From contig JACKML010000007.1 of the NCBI GenBank assembly GCA_024235415.1, positions 124,001 to 188,000 on the forward strand: 64,000 nt of DNA, in the 5' to 3' direction. Position 1 is the stretch's first letter; each line of letters starts with the position of its first letter. The notes beneath the pieces were generated by a model that worked only from the letters and a program-made list of their open reading frames with translations, ran no database searches and had not been told where the DNA came from. The position numbers were made by a program, and so were the translations under genes. The stretch comes from Chromatiaceae bacterium. Its GTDB lineage: Bacteria; Pseudomonadota; Gammaproteobacteria; Chromatiales; Chromatiaceae. This document shows positions 54,795 to 64,000 of the stretch, one piece after another.

Positions 54795-55463
54795 TCATTC
54801 GGTCTGGTTTGATTCGGTAGTGGGTTCCTGCAGTGCCTGCTGCTGCCGGCACAAGTGGCGCTCCATCGCCTGCTGCGCCTTCAGCGGATCGTGCTGGCGA
54901 AAGGCCTCCATGATCTGCCGGTGCTCGTCGAGCGAGTGTGCGAGACGACCCGGCACCGTCAGCTGCTTTTGCCGGGCCAGTTGCAGCACGCCGCGCAATT
55001 CACCCGTGATGCGTTGCAGCCAGCGGTTGCCGGAGAGTTCCTGGACCGCGCTGTGAAACACATGGTTCTCGTCGAAGTAACGATGGACCTCGTTGGCCGC
55101 CGCTGCCTTCTCCAGCTGTGCGTGCACGCGTTCGAGGTCACGCAGCTGCCTGGGCGTGCAGTTTTCGACAGCGAGGCGCGCACACAACCCCTCGAGCGCC
55201 GCCATGACCGGAAACAGCTGGTTGAGGCCGTCACCGTCCAGTGTCTTCACATAGCAGCCGCGGCGTGGAACCAGCTCGACCAGGGACTCTGCGTGCAGCA
55301 CCTTAAGCGCCTCGCGCAACGGGGTGCGGCTGATGCCCAGTTCTTCGCACAGCGCCTTTTCGTCGATCCACTCACCCGACCGCAGCGCCTGCGAATGGAT
55401 CCGCTCACGCAGCCGGTCGGCCACCTCCAGGTAAAGCGGCTTCTGGTCGATTGCTTTACCCAT
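54795..55463 (-). CDS. GntR-family (FCD) transcriptional regulator
   Basis: A 222-aa FadR-type regulator. The winged helix (about 10-75: LYLEVADRLRERIHSQALRSG, LGISRTPLREALKVL) is followed by an all-helical FCD ligand domain with the metal-ligand pattern (ENHVFHSAV, later His residues). First gene of the malonate cluster, 86 nt before dctP on the same strand, so probably MatR-like: a malonate-responsive repressor. A short palindrome 45 nt upstream could be its operator. Confidence 0.88.
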   Translation of the reverse strand: MGKAIDQKPLYLEVADRLRERIHSQALRSGEWIDEKALCEELGISRTPLREALKVLHAESLVELVPRRGCYVKTLDGDGLNQLFPVMAALEGLCARLAVENCTPRQLRDLERVHAQLEKAAAANEVHRYFDENHVFHSAVQELSGNRWLQRITGELRGVLQLARQKQLTVPGRLAHSLDEHRQIMEAFRQHDPLKAQQAMERHLCRQQQALQEPTTESNQTE

Positions 55464-55507
55464 CGGCGCCCTGATTCGATAAACGTGGTATTGAGCCTAG
55501 TCGAAAA

Positions 55508-55520
55508 TAATTCATAATTA
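55508..55520. promoter_or_regulatory. Candidate operator upstream of GntR regulator
   Basis: TAATT-CAT-AATTA is a perfect inverted repeat in an unusually AT-rich patch (55501-55535) of otherwise GC-rich DNA, 45 nt upstream of the regulator start. Probably an operator/promoter for autoregulation. Assignment by position and symmetry only. Confidence 0.4.
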
Positions 55521-55603
55521 CAAATGCAAAATAACCACGCGAAGCGACGGGTAAAAAAGTGGGCACTGGCGACCACGCGACATACCGGGCCGACGGCATG
55601 CCG

Positions 55604-56098
55604 CTACAACACCGCCATCACGGCATCGTAGTCCGGCTCCTGCGCGATCTCGGGGACCAGTTCGCGGTGTATCACCCTGCCGTCCCCAGCGATGACCACG
55701 ACCGCGCGTGCCAGCAGGCCACCGAGCCGCCCTCGGCCATGTACACGCCGTAGTCGAGGCCGAAGCCGGGTGCGCGATAGACCGACGCCGTCTCCACGTT
55801 GGCGATGCCCTCGGCACCGCAGAAGCGGCTGAGCGCGAATGGCAGGTCCGCGGACACACAAAGTACATGGGTATTGGGCATCGACGCCGCACGTTCGTTG
55901 AACTGCCGTACCGACTTGGCACAGGTCGGGGTGTCGATGCTCGGAAGATGTTCAGCACCAGTCGCGAACCGGCATAGTCGGCGAGCGTCACCGGACTGAG
56001 ATCGGCCCGACGCAACGAAAATCCGGCGCCGCGGCGCCAACTGCCGGCAGTTCGCCGCTGGTCTCGACGATTTCGCCCCTGGAAGAGATTCTGGCCAT
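55604..56098 (-). pseudogene. tpx: Thiol peroxidase (tpx) with three frameshifts
   Basis: The complete Tpx sequence is present but spread over three frames. Part 1 runs from ATG 56098: MARISSRGEIVETSGELPAV..APDF. Part 2: ADLSPVTLADYAGSRLVLNIF. Part 3: PSIDTPTCAKSVRQFNERAA, VLCVSADLPFALSRFCGAEG. Part 4, back in the first frame: LLARAVVVIAGDGRVIHRELVPEIAQEPDYDAVMAVL. Each switch is in the same direction and equals loss of one base; three losses turn an expected 498-bp gene into 495 bp. Peroxidatic and resolving cysteines remain encoded. Real decay or sequence error cannot be separated here. It is divergent from mmsA. Confidence 0.85.
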
Positions 56099-56323
56099 GT
56101 GCTGCCCTCTGGTGGTTGGCTGATGAGGTTCCGCCTGGAAATGTAGTTGGGGCGGCGGCGGTTGTCCGGGACCCGTGGCCGCTGGCACAGCGGATGCGGC
56201 GGCGGTTCGCCCGCCCCGGACACGCCGGCGCAGAAAGCGCCTACTATTTAAGCTCGCCCACGCAAGCAACGGCCTCGGCGGCGTTGTGAGGACCATCATC
56301 CCGATTCGACAGAGGGCCCCCGC

Positions 56324-57823
<1,500 letters not shown>

Positions 57824-57834
57824 GGAGGCCCACG

Positions 57835-58236
57835 ATGCCCACCGTGTCCGTCAGCGTCAGCCAACTCGATCATTCGGCCTCGCACGCGGTAGCGCGCGGC
57901 CACGCGCTCACGATGGACCGGCCCGAGGCCAAGGGTGGGCAGAACAAGGGACCAATGGGCGGCGAGGCGATGCTGATGGGGCTCGGCGGCTGCTTCATGA
58001 GCAACCTGCTCGCCGCCGCCGTGGCACGCAACGTGGCACTGTCCGCTGCGAAAGTGGAGATCGAGGGTGATCTGGCCGAGGCACCGCCGCGCTATACCGC
58101 GATCCGGATGCGCGTGAGCGCGGGCTGTGAGCCGGCGGACCAGATGCAGAAACTGGTGACGATCGCCGAGCGCGGCTGCATCGTCGCCAATACCTTGCGC
58201 GGCGCCGTCGACCTGACGGTCGAGTGTATCGGCTGA
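57835..58236 (+). CDS. OsmC-family protein
   Basis: A 133-aa OsmC/Ohr-type protein. The two redox cysteines are in place: Cys53 (MGLGGCFMSNLL) and Cys115 (IAERGCIVANTL), so a thiol-based hydroperoxide reductase activity is plausible. The N-terminal part has GHALTMDRPEAKGGQNKGPMGGEAMLMGLGG in overlapping segments, typical of the YhfA/OsmC group. It starts 11 nt after mmsA and is probably cotranscribed. It may partly compensate for the broken tpx. Confidence 0.88.
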   Translation: MPTVSVSVSQLDHSASHAVARGHALTMDRPEAKGGQNKGPMGGEAMLMGLGGCFMSNLLAAAVARNVALSAAKVEIEGDLAEAPPRYTAIRMRVSAGCEPADQMQKLVTIAERGCIVANTLRGAVDLTVECIG

Positions 58237-58417
58237 TGGGCGCACGCCGGCGCGGCATTGGGGATGCTGGTCTGATTAATGCTATAGGGGTACCTGCGTC
58301 GGTCGGCACGAAACGCGACAGACCGGTGCGGTGAACCGCCGTAGAAAGACAACGCCGCGGAGAAATGCGGCTCGATGAGCGCCCGCGGCGATGACTCATC
58401 GGGCCAAAATGGGGTAG

Positions 58418-58442
58418 ATGGTGCGTCAAATTGTCGCACCAT
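58418..58442. promoter_or_regulatory. Inverted repeat upstream of second TRAP operon
   Basis: ATGGTGCG and CGCACCAT form a perfect 8-bp inverted repeat with a 9-nt spacer (TCAAATTGT). It could be an upstream operator or a terminator hairpin for mmsA-osmC. No T-tract follows. Confidence 0.4.
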
Positions 58443-58574
58443 TCCGGTGGAGCCTATCGGTCCGCCGCGTGGTGACTGCAGGTATTCGAACACATGACGA
58501 GCCTGCGCGCCGCACGTCGGTCATCGGCCACCATGGGCATCTGCAGGGTTTGAGTGGCAGATCATCACGGGCTA

Positions 58575-58594
58575 TGTTGTCGCTGGCGACAACA
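58575..58594. promoter_or_regulatory. Candidate operator upstream of second dctP
   Basis: TGTTGTCGC-TG-GCGACAACA is a perfect 9-bp inverted repeat, 81 nt before the dctP start. The TTGTC...GACAA outline resembles operators of GntR/FadR-type regulators. No regulator gene is adjacent to this operon, so the GntR protein at 54795-55463 or a distant factor may bind it. Confidence 0.5.
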
Positions 58595-58675
58595 CAATAG
58601 AAGCTGCTGTATCGGTGGTCCCGGTGCACTGGGGCGGGCATGCGGCAGCAATAACACAAGAACTGGAGGAATCCG

Positions 58676-59845
58676 ATGAGTGAAACGAAACAGGGCACCG
58701 CGTCCGAGAACGGGGCTGCCGACGAATCCAACAGCAGGCGCAAGTTTCTCAAGGGCAGCCTGGCAGCCGCCGCCGGTGTCACGACCGGTATCCTCGGTGC
58801 CCCGGCTGTGGTCACCGCTGCCGCACCCAAGGTCATCAAGATGCAGACCTCGTGGCCGTCGTCCGATATCTGGATGGACTTCGCCCGCCAGTACACCGAC
58901 CGTGTGGAGAAGATGTCGGGCGGTCGCCTGAAGATCGACCTGCTGCCGGCCGGTGCCGTGGTGAAGGCGTTCCAGGTGATGGACGCGGTCAGCGACGGCG
59001 TGCTCGACGCCGCACACTCGGTGCCGGTGTACTGGTACGGCAAGAACAAGGCCGCCTCGCTGTTCGGTACCGGCCCCGTGTTCGGTGGCAGCGCGACCAC
59101 GATGCTGGCCTGGTTCAATGCCGGCGGTGGCCGTGAGCTGTATCGCGAACTGACCCAGGACATCATGGGCCTGAACGTGGTCGGCCTGCTCGGCTTCCCG
59201 ATGTTTGCGCAGCCGTTCGGCTGGTTCAAGGGCGAGGTCAACACCGCTGCCGATCTGAAGGGCTTCAAGTACCGTACCGTGGGCCTTGCGGCCGACCTGA
59301 TGCAGAAGATGGGCATGAGCGTCGCGCAGCTGCCAGGTGGCGAGATCGTCCCGGCGATGGAGCGCGGCGTCATCGACGCGTTCGAGTTCAACAACCCGTC
59401 GTCAGACCGCCGTTTCGGCGCCCAGGACGTGGCCAAGAACTACTACCTCTCCTCTTACCATCAGGCCAGCGAGAGCTTCGAGTTCCTGTTCAACAAGGAC
59501 TTCTACAACGATCTCGACGAGGACCTGCGGGCGATCCTCGAGTACGCTGTCGAGGCCGCGAGTACCGCCAACACCGCGTCTGCAATGGACAACTACTCCA
59601 AGGACCTGTTGGAACTGCAGACCAAAGAGGGCGTGACCGTGCACCGGACGTCGAAAGACATCCTGGATGCCGAGCTCAAGGCGTGGGATGAGATCATCCC
59701 GGACCTCGAGAAGGATGCATTCATGAAGAAGGTGCTCGACAGCCAGCGCGCCTGGGTCGACCGCGTCGTGTTCTATGAGCTGATGAACGCACCGGACTAC
59801 GCCCTTGCCTATGACCACTACTTCCCGGGTAAGCTGAAGCTCTGA
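58676..59845 (+). CDS. TRAP substrate-binding protein with Tat-like signal
   Basis: A 389-aa DctP-family receptor. The N-terminus carries SRRKFLKG followed by a hydrophobic stretch ending AAAPKV, a Tat-type signal that implies export in folded form, unlike the Sec-type DctP of the malonate operon. Mature features: MQTSWPSSDIWMDFARQYTDRV, KGFKYRTVGLAADLMQKMG with the ligand-binding Arg, and EFNNPSSDRRFG. GGAGG precedes ATG 58676. Related receptors bind 2-oxo acids and other carboxylates, some with a bound metal. Ligand here unknown. Confidence 0.92.
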   Translation: MSETKQGTASENGAADESNSRRKFLKGSLAAAAGVTTGILGAPAVVTAAAPKVIKMQTSWPSSDIWMDFARQYTDRVEKMSGGRLKIDLLPAGAVVKAFQVMDAVSDGVLDAAHSVPVYWYGKNKAASLFGTGPVFGGSATTMLAWFNAGGGRELYRELTQDIMGLNVVGLLGFPMFAQPFGWFKGEVNTAADLKGFKYRTVGLAADLMQKMGMSVAQLPGGEIVPAMERGVIDAFEFNNPSSDRRFGAQDVAKNYYLSSYHQASESFEFLFNKDFYNDLDEDLRAILEYAVEAASTANTASAMDNYSKDLLELQTKEGVTVHRTSKDILDAELKAWDEIIPDLEKDAFMKKVLDSQRAWVDRVVFYELMNAPDYALAYDHYFPGKLKL

Positions 59846-59862
59846 TCCACCGGGACGTCCGA

Positions 59863-59899
59863 ACGCGCGCGGCGGTGCCATCCGGGTACCGTCGCGCGT
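59863..59899 (+). terminator. Intercistronic hairpin after dctP
   Basis: ACGCGCGCGGCGGTGCC and GGGTACCGTCGCGCGT form a long imperfect stem around ATCC, 18 nt after the dctP stop and 40 nt before dctQ. No T-tract. Most likely an mRNA-stabilising or attenuating hairpin that raises receptor over permease expression, not a full terminator. Confidence 0.5.
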
Positions 59900-59939
59900 C
59901 TTCCGACCAAGACCACAGATTGAATTCGAGGGAACGCAC

Positions 59940-60584
59940 ATGCTCGGCTATATAGAATTCGCCGACCGCCTGTCTGCCTGGTTCGGCAAGGCGTTCGCCT
60001 GGCTGATCATGGTCATGGCCATCGGCATCGGCTACGAGGTCGTGGTGCGCTACGGCTTCAACGCGCCGACGAGCTGGGCCTTCGATCTCTCGTACATCAC
60101 CTACGGCACCCTGTTCATGATGGGCGGCGCCTATACGCTGTCGCGCGGCGGCCACGTGCGTGGCGACTTCATCTACCGGCTGTGGAAGCCGAGGACCCAG
60201 GCGCGGGTCGAACTGGCGCTGTATTTCCTGTTTTTCTTCCCCGGGATACTCGCGCTGATCATCTCCGGCTGGAAATACGCCGAGCGCTCCTGGCGCTACA
60301 TGGAGGTCAGTGTCAACAGCCCCGCGGGGATACCGATCTTTCAGTTCAAGACAGTCATCGTCGCGGCCGGCGTCCTGATGCTGATCCAGGGCATCGCACA
60401 GGTGCTTCGCTGCATCATCTGCATCCGCACCGGCGAGTGGATCGTCGCGGCCGAGGATATCGAGGAGACCGAGGTACAGCTGGCGAGGCAGCAGGGTGTG
60501 CCGCCCGGGCATTTCGCGTCGTCGACGGCGCGCGAGGATGGACGAGGCCTCAAAGAAGAATACAAAGACGAGCTGGAGCGCTAA
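59940..60584 (+). CDS. TRAP transporter small permease (DctQ)
   Basis: A 214-aa DctQ subunit with four helices and a longer, charged C-terminal tail (about 175-214: EDIEETEVQLARQQGVPPGHFASSTARED) than usual. Family pattern: FAWLIMVMAIGIGYEVVVRYGFNAPTSWAFDLSYITYGTLFMMGGAYTLSRGGHVRGD in overlapping segments. ATG 59940, with GAGGGA upstream. It ends 3 nt before dctM. Confidence 0.92.
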   Translation: MLGYIEFADRLSAWFGKAFAWLIMVMAIGIGYEVVVRYGFNAPTSWAFDLSYITYGTLFMMGGAYTLSRGGHVRGDFIYRLWKPRTQARVELALYFLFFFPGILALIISGWKYAERSWRYMEVSVNSPAGIPIFQFKTVIVAAGVLMLIQGIAQVLRCIICIRTGEWIVAAEDIEETEVQLARQQGVPPGHFASSTAREDGRGLKEEYKDELER

Positions 60585-60587
60585 GCC

Positions 60588-62009
60588 ATGTCCGATCCGA
60601 TCATCGCCCTGTTCATGCTTGGGATCTTCCTGTTCATCATCCTGCTGGGCTTCCCGGTCGCGTTCACGCTGATGGCGATGGGCATCATGTTCGGCTACTA
60701 CGCCTACTTCGATCCGGACCGCATGTGGCGCTCCTATAACAAGGCGGTCGAGGCCGGAGCCGACCAGTGGGACCAGGTGCAGCTCTGGGTCGAGGGGCTG
60801 TTCAACAACCGGATCTTCGACCTTTTCGTCAACCAGACCTATTCGGTGATGGACAACGATGTCCTCACCGCGGTGCCGCTGTTCCTGTTCATGGGTTACA
60901 TCGTCGAACGCGCCAACATCGTGGCCCGCCTGTTCCACACCCTGAATATCGCCGCGCGCCATATCCCCGGGTCGATGGCGGTGGCCGCGCTGATCACCTG
61001 CACCCTGTTCGCCACCGCCACCGGCATCGTCGGTGCCGTGGTCACCCTGATGGGGCTGCTGGCTTTCCCGGCGATGCTCAAGGCGCGCTACGACACCAGC
61101 CTCGCGGCCGGCGTGATCTGTGCCGGCGGCACCCTGGGCATCCTGATCCCGCCCTCGATCATGCTCATCGTGTATGCGGCGGCCTCCGGTGTGTCGATCG
61201 TCAAACTGTACGCCGGTGCGCTGTTCCCCGGCCTGCTGCTGGCCGGACTGTACGTCGTCTACGTGATCGTGCGCTCCATGCTGCAACCGCAGCTGGCGCC
61301 CAAACCGACCAAGGAAGAGATCGGCGATATCTCCACGCTGCAGATCGCCTGGCAGCTGCTGACCTCGTTCTTCCCGCTGGCATTCCTGATCCTGGCCGTG
61401 CTCGGTGCCATCCTGTTCGGGCTGGCCACACCGTCGGAGGCGGCCGCCGTCGGCGCCCTCGGCGGCCTGCTGCTGACGTTCGCCTACCGCGCCTTCACCT
61501 GGCAGCGCCTGCGCGAGTCGGTGTACCTGACGGTGCGCACGACGGCGATGGTGTGCTGGCTGTTCGTCGGCTCCTGGACGTTTTCGTCGGTATTCTCGTA
61601 CCTGGGCGGCGAACAGATCATCAGCGAGTTCGTTACCGGCCTGGAGATCTCGCCGATCATGTTCCTGATCATGGCGCAGATCATCATCTTCATCCTCGGC
61701 TGGCCGCTGGAATGGTCGGAGATCATCATCATCTTCGTGCCGATCTTCCTGCCGCTGCTGCCGCACTTCGGCATCGACCCGCTGTTCTTCGGCATCCTGG
61801 TCGCACTCAACCTGCAGACCTCGTTCCTGACACCTCCGATGGCGATGTCGGCGTACTACCTCAAAGGCATAGCGCCACCACACGTGCAACTGAACCAGAT
61901 CTTCAAGGGCAACTACCCGTTCCTGGCGATGGTGGTGTTCTCGATGATCATCCTCTACCAGTTCCCACAGATCGCTTTCTGGCTACCGGATCAGGTCTAT
62001 GGGCGCTGA
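60588..62009 (+). CDS. TRAP transporter large permease (DctM)
   Basis: A 473-aa DctM subunit, longer than the malonate-operon paralogue through an insertion after the second helix (SYNKAVEAGADQWDQVQLWVEGLFNNRIF). Core motifs are GFPVAFTLMAMGIMFGYY, VPLFLFMGYIVERANIV, GGTLGILIPPSIMLIVYAA and LTPPMAMSAYYLKG. About 12 helices. The stop overlaps the amidase start region by 11 nt, tying transport to amide hydrolysis. Confidence 0.94.
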   Translation: MSDPIIALFMLGIFLFIILLGFPVAFTLMAMGIMFGYYAYFDPDRMWRSYNKAVEAGADQWDQVQLWVEGLFNNRIFDLFVNQTYSVMDNDVLTAVPLFLFMGYIVERANIVARLFHTLNIAARHIPGSMAVAALITCTLFATATGIVGAVVTLMGLLAFPAMLKARYDTSLAAGVICAGGTLGILIPPSIMLIVYAAASGVSIVKLYAGALFPGLLLAGLYVVYVIVRSMLQPQLAPKPTKEEIGDISTLQIAWQLLTSFFPLAFLILAVLGAILFGLATPSEAAAVGALGGLLLTFAYRAFTWQRLRESVYLTVRTTAMVCWLFVGSWTFSSVFSYLGGEQIISEFVTGLEISPIMFLIMAQIIIFILGWPLEWSEIIIIFVPIFLPLLPHFGIDPLFFGILVALNLQTSFLTPPMAMSAYYLKGIAPPHVQLNQIFKGNYPFLAMVVFSMIILYQFPQIAFWLPDQVYGR

Positions 62010-63366
62010 GGCAATGATGCAGGGGCGAGGCATGCACGAAGCGGCGGATATGGACGCCCTGACCCTCCGCGACCGCCTGGCGAGCGGCGCGTTTACCGCC
62101 ACCGCGGTGGCAACCGCCATGCTGCAACGCATCGCCGAGCGCGATCCGGCCATCGGGGCCTGGACCACAGTGGACCAGGGCGTGGTGATGGCACAGGCCG
62201 CGATGCTGGACGCCTATCGACAAAGCGGGCGGCCGCTCGGCCCGCTGCATGGGGTCCCTGTCGGCATCAAGGACATCATCGATACCCGGGATCTGCCGAC
62301 CGAGAATGGCAATGCCCTGGATCAGGGCCGACGACCGAGCGACGACGCCGTGCTGGTCGCGAGGCTGCGCGCCGCCGGTGCGCTGATCCTCGGCAAGACG
62401 GTCAGCACCGAGTGCGCCTACCTTGCACCGGCAAAGACCCGCAATCCACATGACCCGCAGCGCACCCCGGGTGGCTCGTCCTCGGGCTCCGCGGCGGCGG
62501 TCGCCAGCGGCATGGTCCCACTGGCGATCGGAACCCAGACCGGCGGCTCGGTGATCCGCCCGGCATCGTTCTGCGGCGTGGTTGGTTTCAAACCGACCTT
62601 CGGCCTGATTCCGCGCAGCGGTGTGCTGCGGACCTCCCGCCGACTCGACACGGTCGGGACTTTCGGCCGTACGCCGGAAGACGCCGCATTGCTTGCCGAT
62701 GTGTTGGCGGGCCACGATCGGGGAGACCCGGACACGGTTCCGGCTGCCGCGCCGCGTCTGCTCGAAGCCGCATTGTCGGACCCGCCGGTGACGCCGCAGC
62801 TGGCGTTCATCCGTACACCGGCCTGGTCCTCGATCGAGGCCGACTGCGCGGCCGGCTTTTCCGAGCTGACCGCCGCTCTGGGCGGGGCCTGCGACGAGTT
62901 CGAGCTGCCCGGGATCTTCTCCGAGGGCGCGATCGCCCACCGCCGAATCATGCTGGCAGAGATGGCGCACAATCTGCGTCACTATGCGGCAAGGGGTGCG
63001 GACCGACTGGCCGTCGAGACGCGCTCGGCGATCGAAGAAGGCGCCGCGGTGAACGCCGCCGACTATCTCGCGGCACTCGATTGGCGCGAGACACTGTACG
63101 CCGGTCTCGAAGAGGTGTTCGAGCGCTACGATGCGATCATCACCCCGGCGGCGCCGGGCGAGGCACCGCTTGGTCTGGACAGCACCGGCAGTTCTGCATT
63201 CAACGTGTTGTGGTCATTGACCGGCGTGCCGGCCGTCACCCTGCCGCTGTTGAGTGGGATGAACGGCCTGCCGGTCGGCGTGCAGCTGGTCGGTCGGCGC
63301 AATGATGACGGGCGCCTGTTGCGCACCGCGAACTGGCTGGTCCGGCAGATCGCGGCAATCGGCTGA
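61999..63366 (+). CDS. Amidase (amidase-signature family)
   Basis: A 455-aa serine hydrolase of the amidase-signature family. The Ser-cisSer-Lys triad is visible: Lys91 (VGIKDIIDT), cis-Ser near 160 (TPGGSSSGSA) and nucleophile Ser184 (GTQTGGSVIRP). Start ATG 61999 overlaps dctM; ATG 62032, with GAGG just upstream, is an alternative that would shorten it by 11 residues. Family members include malonamidase, glutamyl-tRNA amidotransferase A subunits and biuret or urea hydrolases; no gatB/gatC here, so a free-standing amidase. The coupled TRAP system suggests it hydrolyses an imported amide. Confidence 0.92.
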   Translation: MGAEAMMQGRGMHEAADMDALTLRDRLASGAFTATAVATAMLQRIAERDPAIGAWTTVDQGVVMAQAAMLDAYRQSGRPLGPLHGVPVGIKDIIDTRDLPTENGNALDQGRRPSDDAVLVARLRAAGALILGKTVSTECAYLAPAKTRNPHDPQRTPGGSSSGSAAAVASGMVPLAIGTQTGGSVIRPASFCGVVGFKPTFGLIPRSGVLRTSRRLDTVGTFGRTPEDAALLADVLAGHDRGDPDTVPAAAPRLLEAALSDPPVTPQLAFIRTPAWSSIEADCAAGFSELTAALGGACDEFELPGIFSEGAIAHRRIMLAEMAHNLRHYAARGADRLAVETRSAIEEGAAVNAADYLAALDWRETLYAGLEEVFERYDAIITPAAPGEAPLGLDSTGSSAFNVLWSLTGVPAVTLPLLSGMNGLPVGVQLVGRRNDDGRLLRTANWLVRQIAAIG

Positions 63367-63410
63367 ACAGGTCCTGATAGACGTGCCTGTTTCAGGCAAT
63401 GGTGGGAGAT

Positions 63411-63575
63411 ATGACTGACAAGATCATGGCAATCGTGGCCCTGCTGACGATGATCGGTTTCCTGGCGGTCGTTGCAGCGTTCGTGCCGGAACCGGACCTC
63501 ATCCTGGTGATCGCGCTGGTGTCCGCGATGGCGATCTACGACTTCTGGCAGTCCTTTCGCAGCAAACGCAATTAA
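63411..63575 (+). CDS. Small two-helix membrane protein (54 aa)
   Basis: A 54-aa protein with two hydrophobic helices (IMAIVALLTMIGFLAVVAAF and LILVIALVSAMAIYDFW) and a basic tail (RSKRN). A GGGAG ribosome site lies 4 nt upstream of ATG 63411. Lies 44 nt after the amidase on the same strand and may be the last gene of the TRAP-amidase operon. No family recognised. Short length makes this call depend on the ribosome site and clean membrane pattern. Confidence 0.6.
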   Translation: MTDKIMAIVALLTMIGFLAVVAAFVPEPDLILVIALVSAMAIYDFWQSFRSKRN

Positions 63576-63643
63576 CGTGAAAGTCGCGCACAGCGCGCTC
63601 TCGGTCGCCCTGTCCCGCACGCGGGAGAGGGATGGGGTGAGGG
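63574..63643 (+). repeat. REP-like dispersed repeat
   Basis: AACGTGAAAGTCGCG, then a GGTCGCCCTGTCCCGC segment, a GCGGGAGAGGG return arm and GGGGTGAGGG. Same family and orientation as 53386-53480 (AACGTGAAACTCGCG ... GGGAGAGGG ... GGGGTGAGGG). Its first bases overlap the stop of the small membrane protein. Confidence 0.7.
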
Positions 63644-63690
63644 AACGGCCATGACCGTTAGCCTTGCCCGCTTGCGAACGGCACCCGTTT

Positions 63691-63999
63691 TCAGGCCAGA
63701 CGGTCTCCCGGTTCGCGTCCGGCCATGATCGCATCCAGGTTGTCCAGGGCCCGAAAGCCCATCGCATCGCGCGTCTCACGCGTTGCGCTGCCGATGTGCG
63801 GCAGCAGGAAGGTGTTGTCGAGTTCGCGGTACCTGGGGTCGATGTTGGGTTCGCCGTTGAACACGTCGAGTCCCGCCGCAAACAGCTTTCCGGATGTCAG
63901 TGCCGCGATCAGTGCGTCGTCGTCGACCACGGCACCACGCGCGGTATTGATCACCACCGCGTCGTCAGGCAGCAGGGCGATGCGTTCGGCATTGAGCAG
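63691..63999 (-). CDS. D-2-hydroxyacid dehydrogenase, N-terminus outside window
   Basis: C-terminal 102 residues of an NAD(P)-dependent D-isomer-specific 2-hydroxyacid dehydrogenase; the frame is open through the window end. Visible: LLPDDAVVINTARGAVVDDDALIAAL, GLDVFNGEP (with the active-site Glu) and FLLPHIGSAT (catalytic His). Best compared with glyoxylate/hydroxypyruvate reductases, but the specificity-determining N-terminal half is missing. Convergent with the TRAP-amidase operon. Confidence 0.9.
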   Translation of the reverse strand: MLNAERIALLPDDAVVINTARGAVVDDDALIAALTSGKLFAAGLDVFNGEPNIDPRYRELDNTFLLPHIGSATRETRDAMGFRALDNLDAIMAGREPGDRLA

Positions 64000-64000
64000 A

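Larger units (their letters stand above)
58237..58675 (+). other. Gene-free regulatory region upstream of second TRAP operon
   Basis: About 440 bases without a convincing gene. Short open frames on both strands lack ribosome sites and similarity. The region holds two perfect inverted repeats (58418-58442 and 58575-58594) listed separately, and a GGAGG ribosome site at the end before dctP. It is the likely promoter region of the TRAP-amidase operon. Confidence 0.6.

Overview
The window looks like the chromosome of a GC-rich gammaproteobacterium. The main evidence is a class I adenylate cyclase (cyaA) beside lptM-lysA-dapF-DUF484-xerC-hslVU, and a ubiE-ubiJ-ubiB block. Pyruvate:ferredoxin oxidoreductase, a tungstate ABC transporter and TRAP transporters would suit a facultatively anaerobic or microaerophilic, possibly sulfur-oxidising lineage, but the exact taxon cannot be fixed from sequence reading alone. 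No rRNA, tRNA, CRISPR array, insertion sequence or phage genes were seen.

Layout. 0-9.5 kb: a GGDEF-EAL protein (cut by the window edge), a MazG-like pyrophosphatase, a secreted methyltransferase, then the stress triad prkA-yeaH-spoVR behind a near-consensus sigma-54 promoter, and a PAS protein with a degenerate GGDEF domain. 9.5-19.1 kb: housekeeping block cyaA-lptM-lysA-methyltransferase-dapF-DUF484-xerC-hslV-hslU. 19.1-35.2 kb: metabolic segment that separates hslVU from DUF971-ubiE. It holds bacteriohemerythrin divergent from PFOR (nifJ) with an FNR-type box between them, a dihydroorotate-dehydrogenase-like protein, a MOT1-type permease, tupBCA, an HTH-plus-molybdate-binding-domain regulator, an SLC13 transporter, pcm, a membrane-anchored TIR protein and a polytopic membrane protein. 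35.3-39.4 kb: DUF971, ubiE, ubiJ, ubiB, DUF2058.

39.6-43.5 kb is visibly AT-richer and foreign. Small genes each start 6-8 nt after a GTTRRRY-like site and are separated by imperfect palindromes typical of integron attC sites. It also holds two reverse-oriented toxin-antitoxin loci (yoeB-yefM; parD with a damaged parE), a HEPN protein, a lipoprotein, small membrane proteins and one gene with an in-frame amber codon. I read it as an integron cassette array without an integrase (CALIN).

43.6-64 kb: an OmpA-family protein, a second SLC13 transporter, then a minus-strand malonate operon (GntR regulator, TRAP dctPQM, malonyl-CoA decarboxylase, TauE-like permease, malonyl-CoA synthetase, thioesterase). 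This is followed by a tpx pseudogene with three single-base deletions, a plus-strand cluster of CoA-acylating semialdehyde dehydrogenase (mmsA), OsmC, a second TRAP system and an amidase, and the end of a D-2-hydroxyacid dehydrogenase gene. Import of malonate, activation by MatB, decarboxylation by MCD and a semialdehyde dehydrogenase would together yield acetyl-CoA. The amidase next to the second TRAP system may feed an amide of a related acid into this scheme (inference).
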